The translations under genes were made by a program, and so were the position numbers. Shown here piece by piece: positions 1 to 7,058 of a stretch of 11,821 nt of DNA. The notes under the pieces were generated by a model. The model was not told the origin of the DNA. It worked only from the letters and a program-made list of their open reading frames with translations, and did not search any database. Numbering within the stretch: position 1 is the first letter of the stretch; each line of letters opens with the position of its first letter. The stretch is from an uncultured Polaribacter sp. (GTDB taxonomy: Bacteria > Bacteroidota > Bacteroidia > Flavobacteriales > Flavobacteriaceae), in NCBI GenBank assembly GCA_913050305.1, contig CAJXAS010000031.1, positions 1 to 11,821 on the forward strand, written 5' to 3'.

Positions 1-369
1 TTAGAGGATCCAGAAAAAATCAGATACCTTAAAATAATTAGTGTTTTTACGTTAGGTTCTGTATTTGGCTTAGTTTCTATTAGTCATATATTAGGGTATG
101 TTTTAAAAAGATGGAACGCTATTGTTACTGCTATAATTATTGGTTTCATAGCAGGTTCTTTGGGGATTGTTTGGCCTTGGAAAAAGGCTATTTATTTAAT
201 CAATAATAAAACGTATTTGTTAGATAAAAAAGGAAATAAAATTATTGAGAACTACAACCGATTTATACCAGATTTTTCACTTTTAGAAACTTGGGTTGCT
301 ATATTTTATATTATTTTTGGTATCTCATTAGTGTTAAGTATTGATTATTATGGAAGAAAAAAAGAATAA
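1..369 (+). CDS. DUF368 membrane protein, C-terminal part (undecaprenyl-phosphate translocase family)
   Basis: The frame is open from base 1, so the gene is truncated at its 5' end; 122 residues remain. The fragment shows a Gly-rich hydrophobic helix (about residues 9-33, with GSVFGLVSISHILGY), a second helix (about 38-59, ending in the family-typical GIVWPWK), a polar loop, and a last helix (about 97-115) followed by the basic tail YGRKKE. The GxxxGxxSxSH and WPWK elements are those of DUF368 proteins. Members of that family (PopT) have been shown to return undecaprenyl phosphate across the cytoplasmic membrane for peptidoglycan and other envelope polymers. The function here is inferred from family membership. 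An ATG at 160 lies inside the domain and is not the start. The last 20 bases overlap aroE, which suggests translational coupling. Confidence 0.85.
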   Translation, partial: LEDPEKIRYLKIISVFTLGSVFGLVSISHILGYVLKRWNAIVTAIIIGFIAGSLGIVWPWKKAIYLINNKTYLLDKKGNKIIENYNRFIPDFSLLETWVAIFYIIFGISLVLSIDYYGRKKE

Positions 370-1108
370 AGTTTTCGGTCTTTTAGGTAAAAATATTGCT
401 TACTCGTTCTCTAGAGGCTATTTTGCTAAAAAGTTTGAGTTATTAAGTTTAAGTAACCATGAATACAAAAATTTTGATATTCAAGACATCGCAGATTTTT
501 CTTCAATAATTAAGGACGAAACTTGTTTAAAAGGAATAAATGTAACAATTCCTTACAAAGAGGAAGTAATGCAGCATTTAGACATTTTAGATAATACTGC
601 AAAAGAAATAGGAGCTGTAAATACTATTAAATTTACGAAAAGAGGTAATTTAAAGGGCTATAATACAGATGTCGTAGGTTTTGAAAACTCAATTTCTCCT
701 TACTTTAAATCACATCATAAATTTGCTTTAATATTAGGAACTGGAGGTGCTTCTAAGGCAATCGCGTATGCGCTTAAAAAAAATAAAATACAGTATAAAT
801 TTGTTTCTAGGAAACCTTCAGGAAAAGAGGAGATTTCTTATGATGACTTAACTAATGAAGTACTCAATAAATATCATATAATTGTCAATTGTACGCCAAT
901 AGGAACTTCACCAGATATTCATTTATCACCAAATATTCCGTATCAATTTTTATCAGAGAAACACTTATTATTCGATTTAATATACAATCCAGAAATTTCT
1001 GCTTTTTTAGCAAAAGGAAAACAACAAGGTGCAAGTATTAAAAATGGTTTCGAAATGTTAGAAATGCAAGCTGAGGAATCTTGGAGAATTTGGAATGAAT
1101 CAATATGA
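350..1108 (+). CDS. aroE: shikimate dehydrogenase (NADP+)
   Basis: AroE reduces 3-dehydroshikimate to shikimate with NADPH in the cytoplasmic shikimate pathway. The 252-residue product is slightly shorter than E. coli AroE (272). Residues 62-70 carry the substrate motif GINVTIPYK with the catalytic lysine K70. AIGAVNT (87-92) and GYNTD (103-107) follow, with D107 as the partner aspartate. The dinucleotide-binding loop is GTGGASKA (130-137), and NCTPIG (180-185), DLIYNP (209-214) and NGFEMLEMQAEESW (232-245) complete the fold. SRK at 153-155 occupies the place of the NRT/NRS motif that reads the NADP 2'-phosphate. I chose ATG 350 over the in-frame TTG at 341 because the family N-terminus (KVFGLLGKNIAYSFS) begins just after it. 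It starts inside the DUF368 gene (20-base overlap, different frame) and has no promoter of its own that I can see. Confidence 0.97.
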   Translation: MEEKKNKVFGLLGKNIAYSFSRGYFAKKFELLSLSNHEYKNFDIQDIADFSSIIKDETCLKGINVTIPYKEEVMQHLDILDNTAKEIGAVNTIKFTKRGNLKGYNTDVVGFENSISPYFKSHHKFALILGTGGASKAIAYALKKNKIQYKFVSRKPSGKEEISYDDLTNEVLNKYHIIVNCTPIGTSPDIHLSPNIPYQFLSEKHLLFDLIYNPEISAFLAKGKQQGASIKNGFEMLEMQAEESWRIWNESI

Positions 1109-1127
1109 TAGATTTTAGCCTCACTTT

Positions 1128-1158
1128 TTGTGTAATTAGTAAGTTGTCTGTATCTTTA
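1128..1158 (+). promoter_or_regulatory. candidate Bacteroidota-type promoter for the DUF349 gene
   Basis: TTG (1128-1130) is followed after 20 bases by TATCTTTA (1151-1158), a 7-of-8 match to the TAnnTTTG box of the Bacteroidota housekeeping sigma factor. The start codon at 1202 is 43 bases further on. A short inverted repeat (ACTATT/AATAGT, 1162-1176) lies between box and gene. The match is by eye, and chance matches are common in such AT-rich DNA. Confidence 0.35.
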
Positions 1159-1201
1159 TAAACTATTAATAATAGTGAATTATTAACCGAACTTAAACAT
1201 T

Positions 1202-3127
1202 ATGAATATGTTAGATAATAATGAAGAAAACGTTGAAAAAACGGTAGAAACAAATGAAGTCCTAGTAAACGAGGTTGTAGAGTTAAAAGTAGATGAACCG
1301 ATAGTAGTTGAAGAAGTGTTAGAGGAGAATCCTAAAGCGGCAGAATTAGAGGTAACAGCTTCAGTCGAAAAAGCAGTTGAAAAAGCAGTTGATAAAGTGC
1401 AGGATGAGGTGCATACTGAGAAAATTGTTGCTATAGATTATGCTATTTTATCTTTAGAGGAATTAGTGAAAGAGCTACAAAATACATTATCTAACAACCC
1501 AGTAAATAAAATAAAAGACCAAATAGAAGTTATTAAAGGTGCTTTTAACATAAAGTTTGGTGCTTTATTAGCAGAAAAGAAGAAAGTGTTTTTAGAAGAA
1601 GGAGGGAACGTAATAGATTTTCAATTTACGAGCTCTGTAAAAGGAGATTATAACACACTACTATCTGATTATAAAAAACAAAGAGATGCGCATTACAATG
1701 CTATAGATAAGCAAATGAATGTCAATCTTGATAAAAGAGTTGAAGTAATTGAAGGCTTAAAGAGTCTCATAGAGAATGCGGATGCAAATACGATGTATAA
1801 AGAGTTTAGAGTATTGCAAGATTCTTGGCGCGCTATTGGTGCCGTTTCTAAAACCCGTTACAATGATACTTGGAAAACGTATCATCATCATGTAGAACGT
1901 TTTTACGATTTATTGCATTTAAGTAACGATTTTAGAGATCTAGACTTTAAAAATAATTTAGAAGAAAAATTAAAAATTATTTTAAAGGCGGAAGCTTTAG
2001 CAGCATCTACTGATGTAAACGAAGCTTTTAAAGAGTTGCAAGAGTTACACAAGATTTGGAAAGAAGATGTTGGACCAGTAGCAAAAGATGTAAGAGAAGA
2101 TGTATGGCAGAAATTTAGCGCTATAACTAAAGAAATACATGACAAACGTCACGAACATTTTCGTGACATGAAGTCGAAGTATCAAGATATTATAGCTTTA
2201 AAACTGTTAGTTATCGAGCGTTTTAATGCGTACGACACTTCAAATAATAAAACACATAAAGATTGGCAAAATAGTATTGTAGAAACAGAGAAGTTAAGAC
2301 AAGAGTATTTTAATGCGGGTAAATTGCCATATGCTAAAAGTGAAGAGGTTTGGCAAAAATTTAAAACGGCGACAAAGAAATTTAATAGCTCAAAAAATCA
2401 TTTTTATAAAGATGAAAAATCTGAGCAACAAGAGAATTTAAAAAAGAAGATTGCTTTAATAGAAATTGCAGAGTCTTTAAAAGAGAGTGAAGATTGGGAA
2501 GTGGCTACAGAAGCAATGAAGAAGATTCAGGCAGATTGGAAAAAGATAGGGCATGTTCCTAGAAAATTTTCTGATGATATTTGGAATAAATTTAAAGCAG
2601 CTTGTAACTCTTATTTTGATAGGTATCACGATCAGAAAAATTCAGTTAGTAAAGAGCAGCAAGCAAATGTAGATGCGAAGAAAGCCTTTTTAGATACTTT
2701 GAGAGAAGAAAAAGAACATACAAAAGAAAGTGTTTTAGATGCTATTAAAACATGGCAGGAATTAGGGCAATTACCAAGAAATGTTAGACATTTAGAAGGT
2801 AAATTCAACAAACAAATAGACAGATTGTTAGAGGGATTGTCTTTAGACAAGAAAGAAGTTGCTATGCTAAAATTCACGCATGTTATAGATGGTTTGTTTG
2901 TAAATGAAGATTTTAGAAAATTAGATTCAGAACAATTATTTATTAGAAAAAAGATGGACGAAGTTGTGAAAGAAATGCAACAACTAGAAAACAATCTTGG
3001 TTTCTTTTCAAACGCTAAAGACGACAATCCGTTAGTCTTAAATGTTAAGAATAGAGTAAATGAATTTAAAGAGGATTTAAAGATTTGGAAAGAAAAACTA
3101 AGTTATTTAAGAAAGTTAGATTATTAG
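1202..3127 (+). CDS. DUF349 repeat protein, function unknown
   Basis: The 641-residue product is probably cytoplasmic, with no signal peptide or membrane segment. Residues 1-75 are a Glu/Val-rich, low-complexity acidic tail containing the micro-repeat VEKAVEKAVDKV. The rest is highly charged and helical, with about five degenerate DUF349 units near residues 198-236, 272-318, 353-400, 429-476 and 509-545. Each unit has the pattern W-x-x-[IL]-G-x-[VL]-x(4-8)-W-x-K-F. Clear examples are SWRAIGAVSKTRYNDTW, DWKKIGHVPRKFSDDIW and TWQELGQLPRNVRHLEGKF. Residues 569-640 look like a terminal coiled coil. Proteins of this family are widespread in Bacteroidota, but I know of no established biochemical role. 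An in-frame ATG at 1208 is an equally possible start. The gene lies 93 bases after aroE and ends at a strong terminator, so it may be its own unit or be read through from aroE. Confidence 0.93.
   Translation: MNMLDNNEENVEKTVETNEVLVNEVVELKVDEPIVVEEVLEENPKAAELEVTASVEKAVEKAVDKVQDEVHTEKIVAIDYAILSLEELVKELQNTLSNNPVNKIKDQIEVIKGAFNIKFGALLAEKKKVFLEEGGNVIDFQFTSSVKGDYNTLLSDYKKQRDAHYNAIDKQMNVNLDKRVEVIEGLKSLIENADANTMYKEFRVLQDSWRAIGAVSKTRYNDTWKTYHHHVERFYDLLHLSNDFRDLDFKNNLEEKLKIILKAEALAASTDVNEAFKELQELHKIWKEDVGPVAKDVREDVWQKFSAITKEIHDKRHEHFRDMKSKYQDIIALKLLVIERFNAYDTSNNKTHKDWQNSIVETEKLRQEYFNAGKLPYAKSEEVWQKFKTATKKFNSSKNHFYKDEKSEQQENLKKKIALIEIAESLKESEDWEVATEAMKKIQADWKKIGHVPRKFSDDIWNKFKAACNSYFDRYHDQKNSVSKEQQANVDAKKAFLDTLREEKEHTKESVLDAIKTWQELGQLPRNVRHLEGKFNKQIDRLLEGLSLDKKEVAMLKFTHVIDGLFVNEDFRKLDSEQLFIRKKMDEVVKEMQQLENNLGFFSNAKDDNPLVLNVKNRVNEFKEDLKIWKEKLSYLRKLDY
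1364..1399 (+). repeat. in-frame 12-base tandem repeat (three copies)
   Basis: Three successive 12-base units (gtcgaaaaagca, gttgaaaaagca, gttgataaagtg) encode VEKA-VEKA-VDKV in the acidic N-terminal tail of the DUF349 protein. The second copy differs from the first by one base and the third has diverged further. Being in frame, a gain or loss of a unit would only change tail length. Confidence 0.7.
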
Positions 3128-3146
3128 TTGATCAGAAAAATAAATA

Positions 3147-3182
3147 AAAAAAACTCGAAGCTTTAAAGCTTCGAGTTTTTTT
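3147..3182. terminator. bidirectional intrinsic terminator
   Basis: A perfect inverted repeat has arms CTCGAAGCTTT (3154-3164) and AAAGCTTCGAG (3165-3175). It is flanked by a run of As before (3146-3153) and seven Ts after (3176-3182). Read on either strand it gives a hairpin (tetraloop TTAA or a little larger) followed by a U tract. It sits between the convergent ends of the DUF349 gene (stop at 3127) and the COG1579 gene (stop at 3201), so it can end both. Confidence 0.92.
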
Positions 3183-3200
3183 GTGAATTATAATTAGAAA

Positions 3201-3974
3201 TTAAGAAAACAGTTTGTCCATTTTTGCTTTTTCTTCTTCAGCCAATGCAGCATCAACTAAAATACGTCCACTATGCTCATCTATAGTTATCTTTTTTCTG
3301 TTTGCAATTTCTAATTGAACCTGCGGAGGTATTGTGAAATACGATCCTCCAGAAGCGCCTCTTTCAATTGCTACTACAGCTAAACCATTTTTAACTTTGG
3401 TTCTAATTCTTGTATATGCAGCATATAAATGAGTGTCTAAAGATTTAGCGAATTCTTCAGATTTTTCTCCTAAAAGTTTTTCTTCTTTTTCAGTTTCTTT
3501 TAAAATTGCATCCAATTCAGCCTTTTTATGGCCTAAGTGTTTATCCTGCTTTTCTAATTTTTCTTTAGTCCCGTCAATTACTTCGTTTTTCTGAGCAATT
3601 TTAACCTTGTACTCATTAATTCTTTTTTCAGCTAATTGAATTTCTAAATCTTGAAATTCAATTTCTTTAGACAATGAGTCAAATTCTCTGTTATTTCTAA
3701 CATTTTTTTGTTGCTCATCATATTTTTTCATCAAAACATTAGAATCTTCTATCGCTTGTTTCTTATTGTTGATTTCTGTTTCTAAATTAGAAGCATCTTC
3801 CGTTAAATTAGAAATACGGGTATTTAATCCGGCAACTTCATCTTCTAAATCTTCAACTTCTAAAGGTAATTCACCTCTGACGTTTCTAATTTCATCAATT
3901 CTAGAGTCTATTAATTGTAGGTCATACAATGCTCTTAATTTTTGCTCAACTGAAATTTCTTTCTTCTTTGCCAT
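3201..3974 (-). CDS. COG1579-family coiled-coil protein with cysteine-free zinc-ribbon-like C-terminus
   Basis: The 257-residue cytoplasmic protein has a short N-terminal helix (LRALYDLQLIDSRIDEI, 13-29), then a long charged coiled coil (about 35-180), then a C-terminal ribbon-like module (about 197-241). This is the layout of COG1579 proteins (H. pylori HP0958 type), usually annotated as zinc ribbon domain-containing. In relatives the module carries CxxC...CxxC around IPPQ and GRILVD. Here those positions read S208-G-G-S211 and D232-E-H-S235, while the framework (YFTIPPQ, HSGRILVD) is kept. The whole protein contains no cysteine. It therefore should not bind zinc in the standard way, and the domain name is a homology label only. 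Its ATG lies 2 bases after the Nif3 stop, so the two are certainly co-transcribed; the pairing with Nif3 is one I recall from many bacteria. Possible roles are protein or nucleic acid binding, but the function is unknown. Confidence 0.9.
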   Translation of the reverse strand: MAKKKEISVEQKLRALYDLQLIDSRIDEIRNVRGELPLEVEDLEDEVAGLNTRISNLTEDASNLETEINNKKQAIEDSNVLMKKYDEQQKNVRNNREFDSLSKEIEFQDLEIQLAEKRINEYKVKIAQKNEVIDGTKEKLEKQDKHLGHKKAELDAILKETEKEEKLLGEKSEEFAKSLDTHLYAAYTRIRTKVKNGLAVVAIERGASGGSYFTIPPQVQLEIANRKKITIDEHSGRILVDAALAEEEKAKMDKLFS

Positions 3975-3976
3975 GT

Positions 3977-5071
3977 TTATATGTAATAAATTGGATTTGT
4001 ACTTTTTTCCGATAAAATGACTGCGAAATTACTAATTTTTTTCGTAAGATAGTCAACCAAAAGGTTTTTTGTAAACTGTTCACTCTCATAATGGCCAATA
4101 TCTGCCAATAAAATGCTTTTTTCGGCTTTAAAAAACTCATGATATTTAAAATCTGCACTTACATAAGCGTCTGCACCAGCTCTTTTTGCATTAGAAATTG
4201 CAAAACTACCAGCTCCACCTAAAAGGGCTACTTTTCTTATTTTTTTATTTAATAATTCTGAATGTCGAATACAATCGGTTTTCATAACTGTTTTTAAAAA
4301 TAATAAGAAATCTTTCTCGCTCATTTCTTTTGGAAGTTCGCCAATCATTCCCATTCCAATATCTTGATGTATATTTTCTGTAGTAATAATATCATATGCT
4401 ACTTCTTCATAAGGATGATTCTCAATTAATGCTTTTAAGACATTGCTTTCATGCTTGCTTTCAAAAACAACACTAATTTGTGTTTCTTGCTCTACATGAA
4501 GCTTACCTTTTTCCCCTTTTACAGGGTTTGAGTCTTTATTTCCTTGATAGGTTCCTTCGCCTTTGGCATTAAAGGAACAATTATCATAATTACCAATGCT
4601 TCCTGCACCAGCTTCAAAAAGAAAATTACGCAATACTGTTGCATTTTGTAACGGAACAGTAGTAATTAGTTTTTTGATAACTCCTTTTTTAGGAATTAAT
4701 ATCTTAGTGTTTTTTAGCCCTAAAACTTCGCAGATTTTTGCTGAAACGCCGTATTTAGAATTGTCTAAAGCTGTATGCGTTGCATAAATAGCAATATTAT
4801 TTTTTATTGCTTTTAAAACTACTCTTTCTACGTATGAGTTTCCGTTTAATTTTTTTAATCCTCCAAAAATTATTGGGTGGAAGCTAATAATTAAATTACA
4901 ATTTTTAGAGATTGCTTCATCTACTGTTTCTTCTAGGGTATCTAAGGTTACTAAAATTCCAGAAACATCTGTTTGGTAACTGCCTACTAATAAACCAACA
5001 TTATCAAAATCTTCAGCATAATTTAAAGGAGCTAATTCTTCTAAATAATTTGTAACTTCTTTTATATTCAT
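3977..5071 (-). CDS. Nif3/DUF34 family dinuclear-metal protein with PII-like insert
   Basis: The family is found in nearly all life and forms toroidal hexamers with a two-metal site. The label 'GTP cyclohydrolase I type 2' seen in databases is weakly founded and the cellular role is unsettled. The 364-residue length fits the long (YqfO-like) form: Nif3 halves at about 1-128 and 240-364 flank a PII/CutA-like insert at about 130-235, recognised by FLFEAGAGSIGNYDNCSF and HPYEEVAYD. Metal-site candidates are H65 (in SFHPIIF), D103 (THTALDN), H327 and E331 (DIGHYESE). F64 occupies the place of the first histidine in the usual HH pair, so one ligand appears lost. The N-terminus (NIKEVTNYLEELAP, then AEDFDNVGLLVG) supports the start at 5071. 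It is the first gene of a two-gene operon with the COG1579 protein and diverges from lpxK across 53 bases. Confidence 0.95.
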   Translation of the reverse strand: MNIKEVTNYLEELAPLNYAEDFDNVGLLVGSYQTDVSGILVTLDTLEETVDEAISKNCNLIISFHPIIFGGLKKLNGNSYVERVVLKAIKNNIAIYATHTALDNSKYGVSAKICEVLGLKNTKILIPKKGVIKKLITTVPLQNATVLRNFLFEAGAGSIGNYDNCSFNAKGEGTYQGNKDSNPVKGEKGKLHVEQETQISVVFESKHESNVLKALIENHPYEEVAYDIITTENIHQDIGMGMIGELPKEMSEKDFLLFLKTVMKTDCIRHSELLNKKIRKVALLGGAGSFAISNAKRAGADAYVSADFKYHEFFKAEKSILLADIGHYESEQFTKNLLVDYLTKKISNFAVILSEKSTNPIYYI

Positions 5072-5091
5072 TCCGTTATCTTTTCTAAAAC

Positions 5092-5125
5092 CAAAGTTAA
5101 CAATTTTAATGTATTTTTACCGCAA
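5092..5125 (-). promoter_or_regulatory. candidate promoter for the Nif3 operon
   Basis: On the minus strand TAACTTTG (5099-5092) is an exact match to the Bacteroidota TAnnTTTG box. A TTG (5125-5123) lies 23 bases upstream, at the long end of the accepted spacing. The Nif3 ATG begins 20 bases after the box, giving a short leader. The TTG overlaps the first base of the lpxK start codon. For lpxK itself I see only TATTTTTA (5112-5119), 5 bases before its ATG with no well-placed TTG, and a weak TATCTTTT (5077-5084). Confidence 0.42.
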
Positions 5126-6147
5126 TGAAAGTACTTAGATTTATACTCTTTCCATTTGCCATTTTGTACGATTTTGTTACTCGCATTCGTAATTTCTTTT
5201 TTAATACAGGTATTTTCCATCAGACCTCGTTTAAAACACCGGTTATTGTAGTAGGAAACTTGAGTGTTGGCGGAACCGGGAAAACTCCTCAAATTGAGTA
5301 TTTAATTCGTTTATTGAAAAATAATTTTAAAACAGCTGTTTTAAGTAGAGGATATAAAAGAGAAACTAAAGGTTTTGTTTTATTAAATGAAAATCATTTG
5401 GCAATAGATGTTGGAGATGAGCCTTTGCAATATTTTCAGAAATTTAAAAATATTGATGTTGCTGTATGTGCCAATAGAGTAAAAGGTATTACAAATTTAA
5501 TTAAAAGTAATACTCCAGAAGTGATTTTACTAGATGACGCTTTTCAGCATAGAAAGGTAAAAGGAAGTTTCTACATTTTATTAACTAAGTTTGACGACTT
5601 GTTTATGGATGATTTTTTACTTCCAATGGGTCGTTTAAGAGAGAGCAGAGAAGGAGCAAAAAGAGCAGATGTAATCTTGGTGAGCAAATGTCCTGAAAAT
5701 TTAACTAAAGAATCACAAAAATTAATAAAACAAAAGTTACTTAAATTTAACAAAGAAGTATTATTTACTAGTATTTCTTACGCAGAATCTGTTTTGGGTG
5801 CAACGGAGATGTTAACTTCAGAACTGAAAAATTTTGAAGTATTATTAATAACAGGTATTGCAAACCCTGCACCGTTATTAAATTATTTAAAAAGTTTAAA
5901 TGTGAAACTTCAGCATCTAAAATATGCAGATCACCACTATTTTTCTGATAAGGAAATAGAAGAAGTTAAAAATAAATTTGATAATATGCAATCCTCAAAA
6001 ATAATTTTAACTACAGAAAAAGATTATGTTCGATTAGTAAATAAAATTAAAAACTTGTCATATCTTCCAATAGAAACCTCTTTTTTAAATAATGATAATG
6101 AGGTGTTTAATAGACTTATTAATACTCATTTAAAAGAAAATATTTAA
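5125..6147 (+). CDS. lpxK: tetraacyldisaccharide 4'-kinase (lipid A kinase)
   Basis: LpxK adds the 4'-phosphate to the tetraacyl disaccharide intermediate of lipid A, using ATP at the inner face of the cytoplasmic membrane. The 340 residues begin with a hydrophobic, membrane-associating stretch (about 1-20). The distinctive P-loop GNLSVGGTGKTP (44-55) follows, then LSRGYKR (73-79), GDEP (97-100), and LLDDAFQHRKV (135-145) with the D137-D138 pair expected to take part in catalysis. Further on are LLPMGRLRE (165-173), TGIANP (243-248), the DHHYFS motif (269-274) and TTEKDYVRL (296-304). All family landmarks are present and the length is normal, so the enzyme should be active and the organism should make lipid A-containing LPS. 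The start at 5125 fits the usual flavobacterial N-terminus. The 3' end is only 6 bases from the stop of the convergent ppx gene, with no terminator between them. Confidence 0.97.
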   Translation: MKVLRFILFPFAILYDFVTRIRNFFFNTGIFHQTSFKTPVIVVGNLSVGGTGKTPQIEYLIRLLKNNFKTAVLSRGYKRETKGFVLLNENHLAIDVGDEPLQYFQKFKNIDVAVCANRVKGITNLIKSNTPEVILLDDAFQHRKVKGSFYILLTKFDDLFMDDFLLPMGRLRESREGAKRADVILVSKCPENLTKESQKLIKQKLLKFNKEVLFTSISYAESVLGATEMLTSELKNFEVLLITGIANPAPLLNYLKSLNVKLQHLKYADHHYFSDKEIEEVKNKFDNMQSSKIILTTEKDYVRLVNKIKNLSYLPIETSFLNNDNEVFNRLINTHLKENI

Positions 6148-6153
6148 ACTTTT

Positions 6154-7053
6154 TTATAGACTAGAATAGTATAAACTTTTGATAATACCGTCCGATAATC
6201 CTATTTTAGGAACATATATTTTTCTAGCACCACTCCATTTCATCGCAGAAAGATAAATTTTTGTAGCGGGTATAATAACATCTGCTCTATCTGGGTTTAG
6301 ACTTAATTCAGAAATTCTGTCATCATACGACATTTGTTTTAAAAACTGGTATTGTGCATTTAGGTAGATGAAAGAAATAGGTTTTCCTTCTGATCTACCA
6401 GACATTTTAAATAATTTATTAATATTTCCTCCAGAACCAATAAGTGAGACTCTTTTTAAATCTTTAGTACTCTTTTTAATCCACTTTTCTACGTTGGTAA
6501 ATATTTCTTTGTTTAGCGCTTTTTTGTTATTTAGAAGACGCACGGTACCCATTTTAAAAGATTTTGAGCTTATAATTTCACCCTTAGAAAACAATGTAAA
6601 CTCTGTGCTTCCGCCTCCAACATCTACATATAAATAAGAGTTTTCTCCTTCAATTAATTCACTTAAATCTGTAGAAGAGATAATAGCTGCTTCTTCTTTA
6701 CCTCCAATAATATCAATTTTTACACCTGTCTTCGATAATATTTCATCAGTAACCTCTTTCCTGTTGGTCGCTTCTCTCATTGCAGAGGTTGCACAAGCTT
6801 TGTATTGTGCTACCCCATGCACATTCATTAATAATTTAAATGCCTCCATTGCGTCTATTAATCTGCCAATATTGGCAGCACTGATAATACCATTATTAGT
6901 AAAAGCATCTGCTCCTAGACGAATTGGAACTCTCACTAAAGAAGATTTTTTAAATTGAGGTTCTCTATCTTCAGATATAATTACATTTGAGATTAGTAGC
7001 CTAATAGCATTAGAGCCAATATCAATTGCTGCAAATTTTTTTATTTCTAACAA
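6154..7053 (-). CDS. Ppx/GppA family phosphatase (exopolyphosphatase-like)
   Basis: This actin-like ASKHA-fold phosphatase is expected to hydrolyse polyphosphate ends, or the 5'-phosphate of pppGpp; sequence alone does not decide which. At 299 residues it is the short form with only the two N-terminal ASKHA domains, lacking the C-terminal helical extension of E. coli Ppx (about 510). Landmarks are the phosphate-1 loop AAIDIGSNAIRLLI (8-21), ATSAMREATN (88-97), GGKEEA (117-122) with the catalytic-type glutamates E120/E121, the phosphate-2 loop YVDVGGGSTEF (142-152), and IGSGGNINKL (205-214). The C-terminal VPKIGLSDGII (281-291) is also typical. The gene begins 5 bases after the SixA-like gene stop and is the last of the minus-strand cluster. 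In related genomes this pair often sits near a polyphosphate kinase gene, but none is in the window. Confidence 0.93.
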   Translation of the reverse strand: MLEIKKFAAIDIGSNAIRLLISNVIISEDREPQFKKSSLVRVPIRLGADAFTNNGIISAANIGRLIDAMEAFKLLMNVHGVAQYKACATSAMREATNRKEVTDEILSKTGVKIDIIGGKEEAAIISSTDLSELIEGENSYLYVDVGGGSTEFTLFSKGEIISSKSFKMGTVRLLNNKKALNKEIFTNVEKWIKKSTKDLKRVSLIGSGGNINKLFKMSGRSEGKPISFIYLNAQYQFLKQMSYDDRISELSLNPDRADVIIPATKIYLSAMKWSGARKIYVPKIGLSDGIIKSLYYSSL

Positions 7054-7058
7054 TTTTT

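Noticed and set aside
341..349. TTG at 341 as the aroE start
   Set aside because: It would add only three residues (read as M-I-I) before an ATG at 350 that fits the family N-terminus.
160..369. A 69-residue open frame beginning with ATG at 160, as a stand-alone small membrane protein
   Set aside because: The same frame is open back to base 1 with clear DUF368 sequence, so it is the C-terminal part of a truncated larger gene.
1903..3027. Two minus-strand open frames (about 80 and 131 codons) inside the DUF349 gene
   Set aside because: They lie antisense to a well-supported protein, are rich in Ser/Phe/Cys/Leu as expected from a reversed Lys/Glu-rich gene, and resemble no family.
5068..5292. 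Minus-strand open frame overlapping the start of lpxK and touching the Nif3 start
   Set aside because: It is antisense to the conserved LpxK P-loop region, and its sequence looks like the shadow of lpxK.
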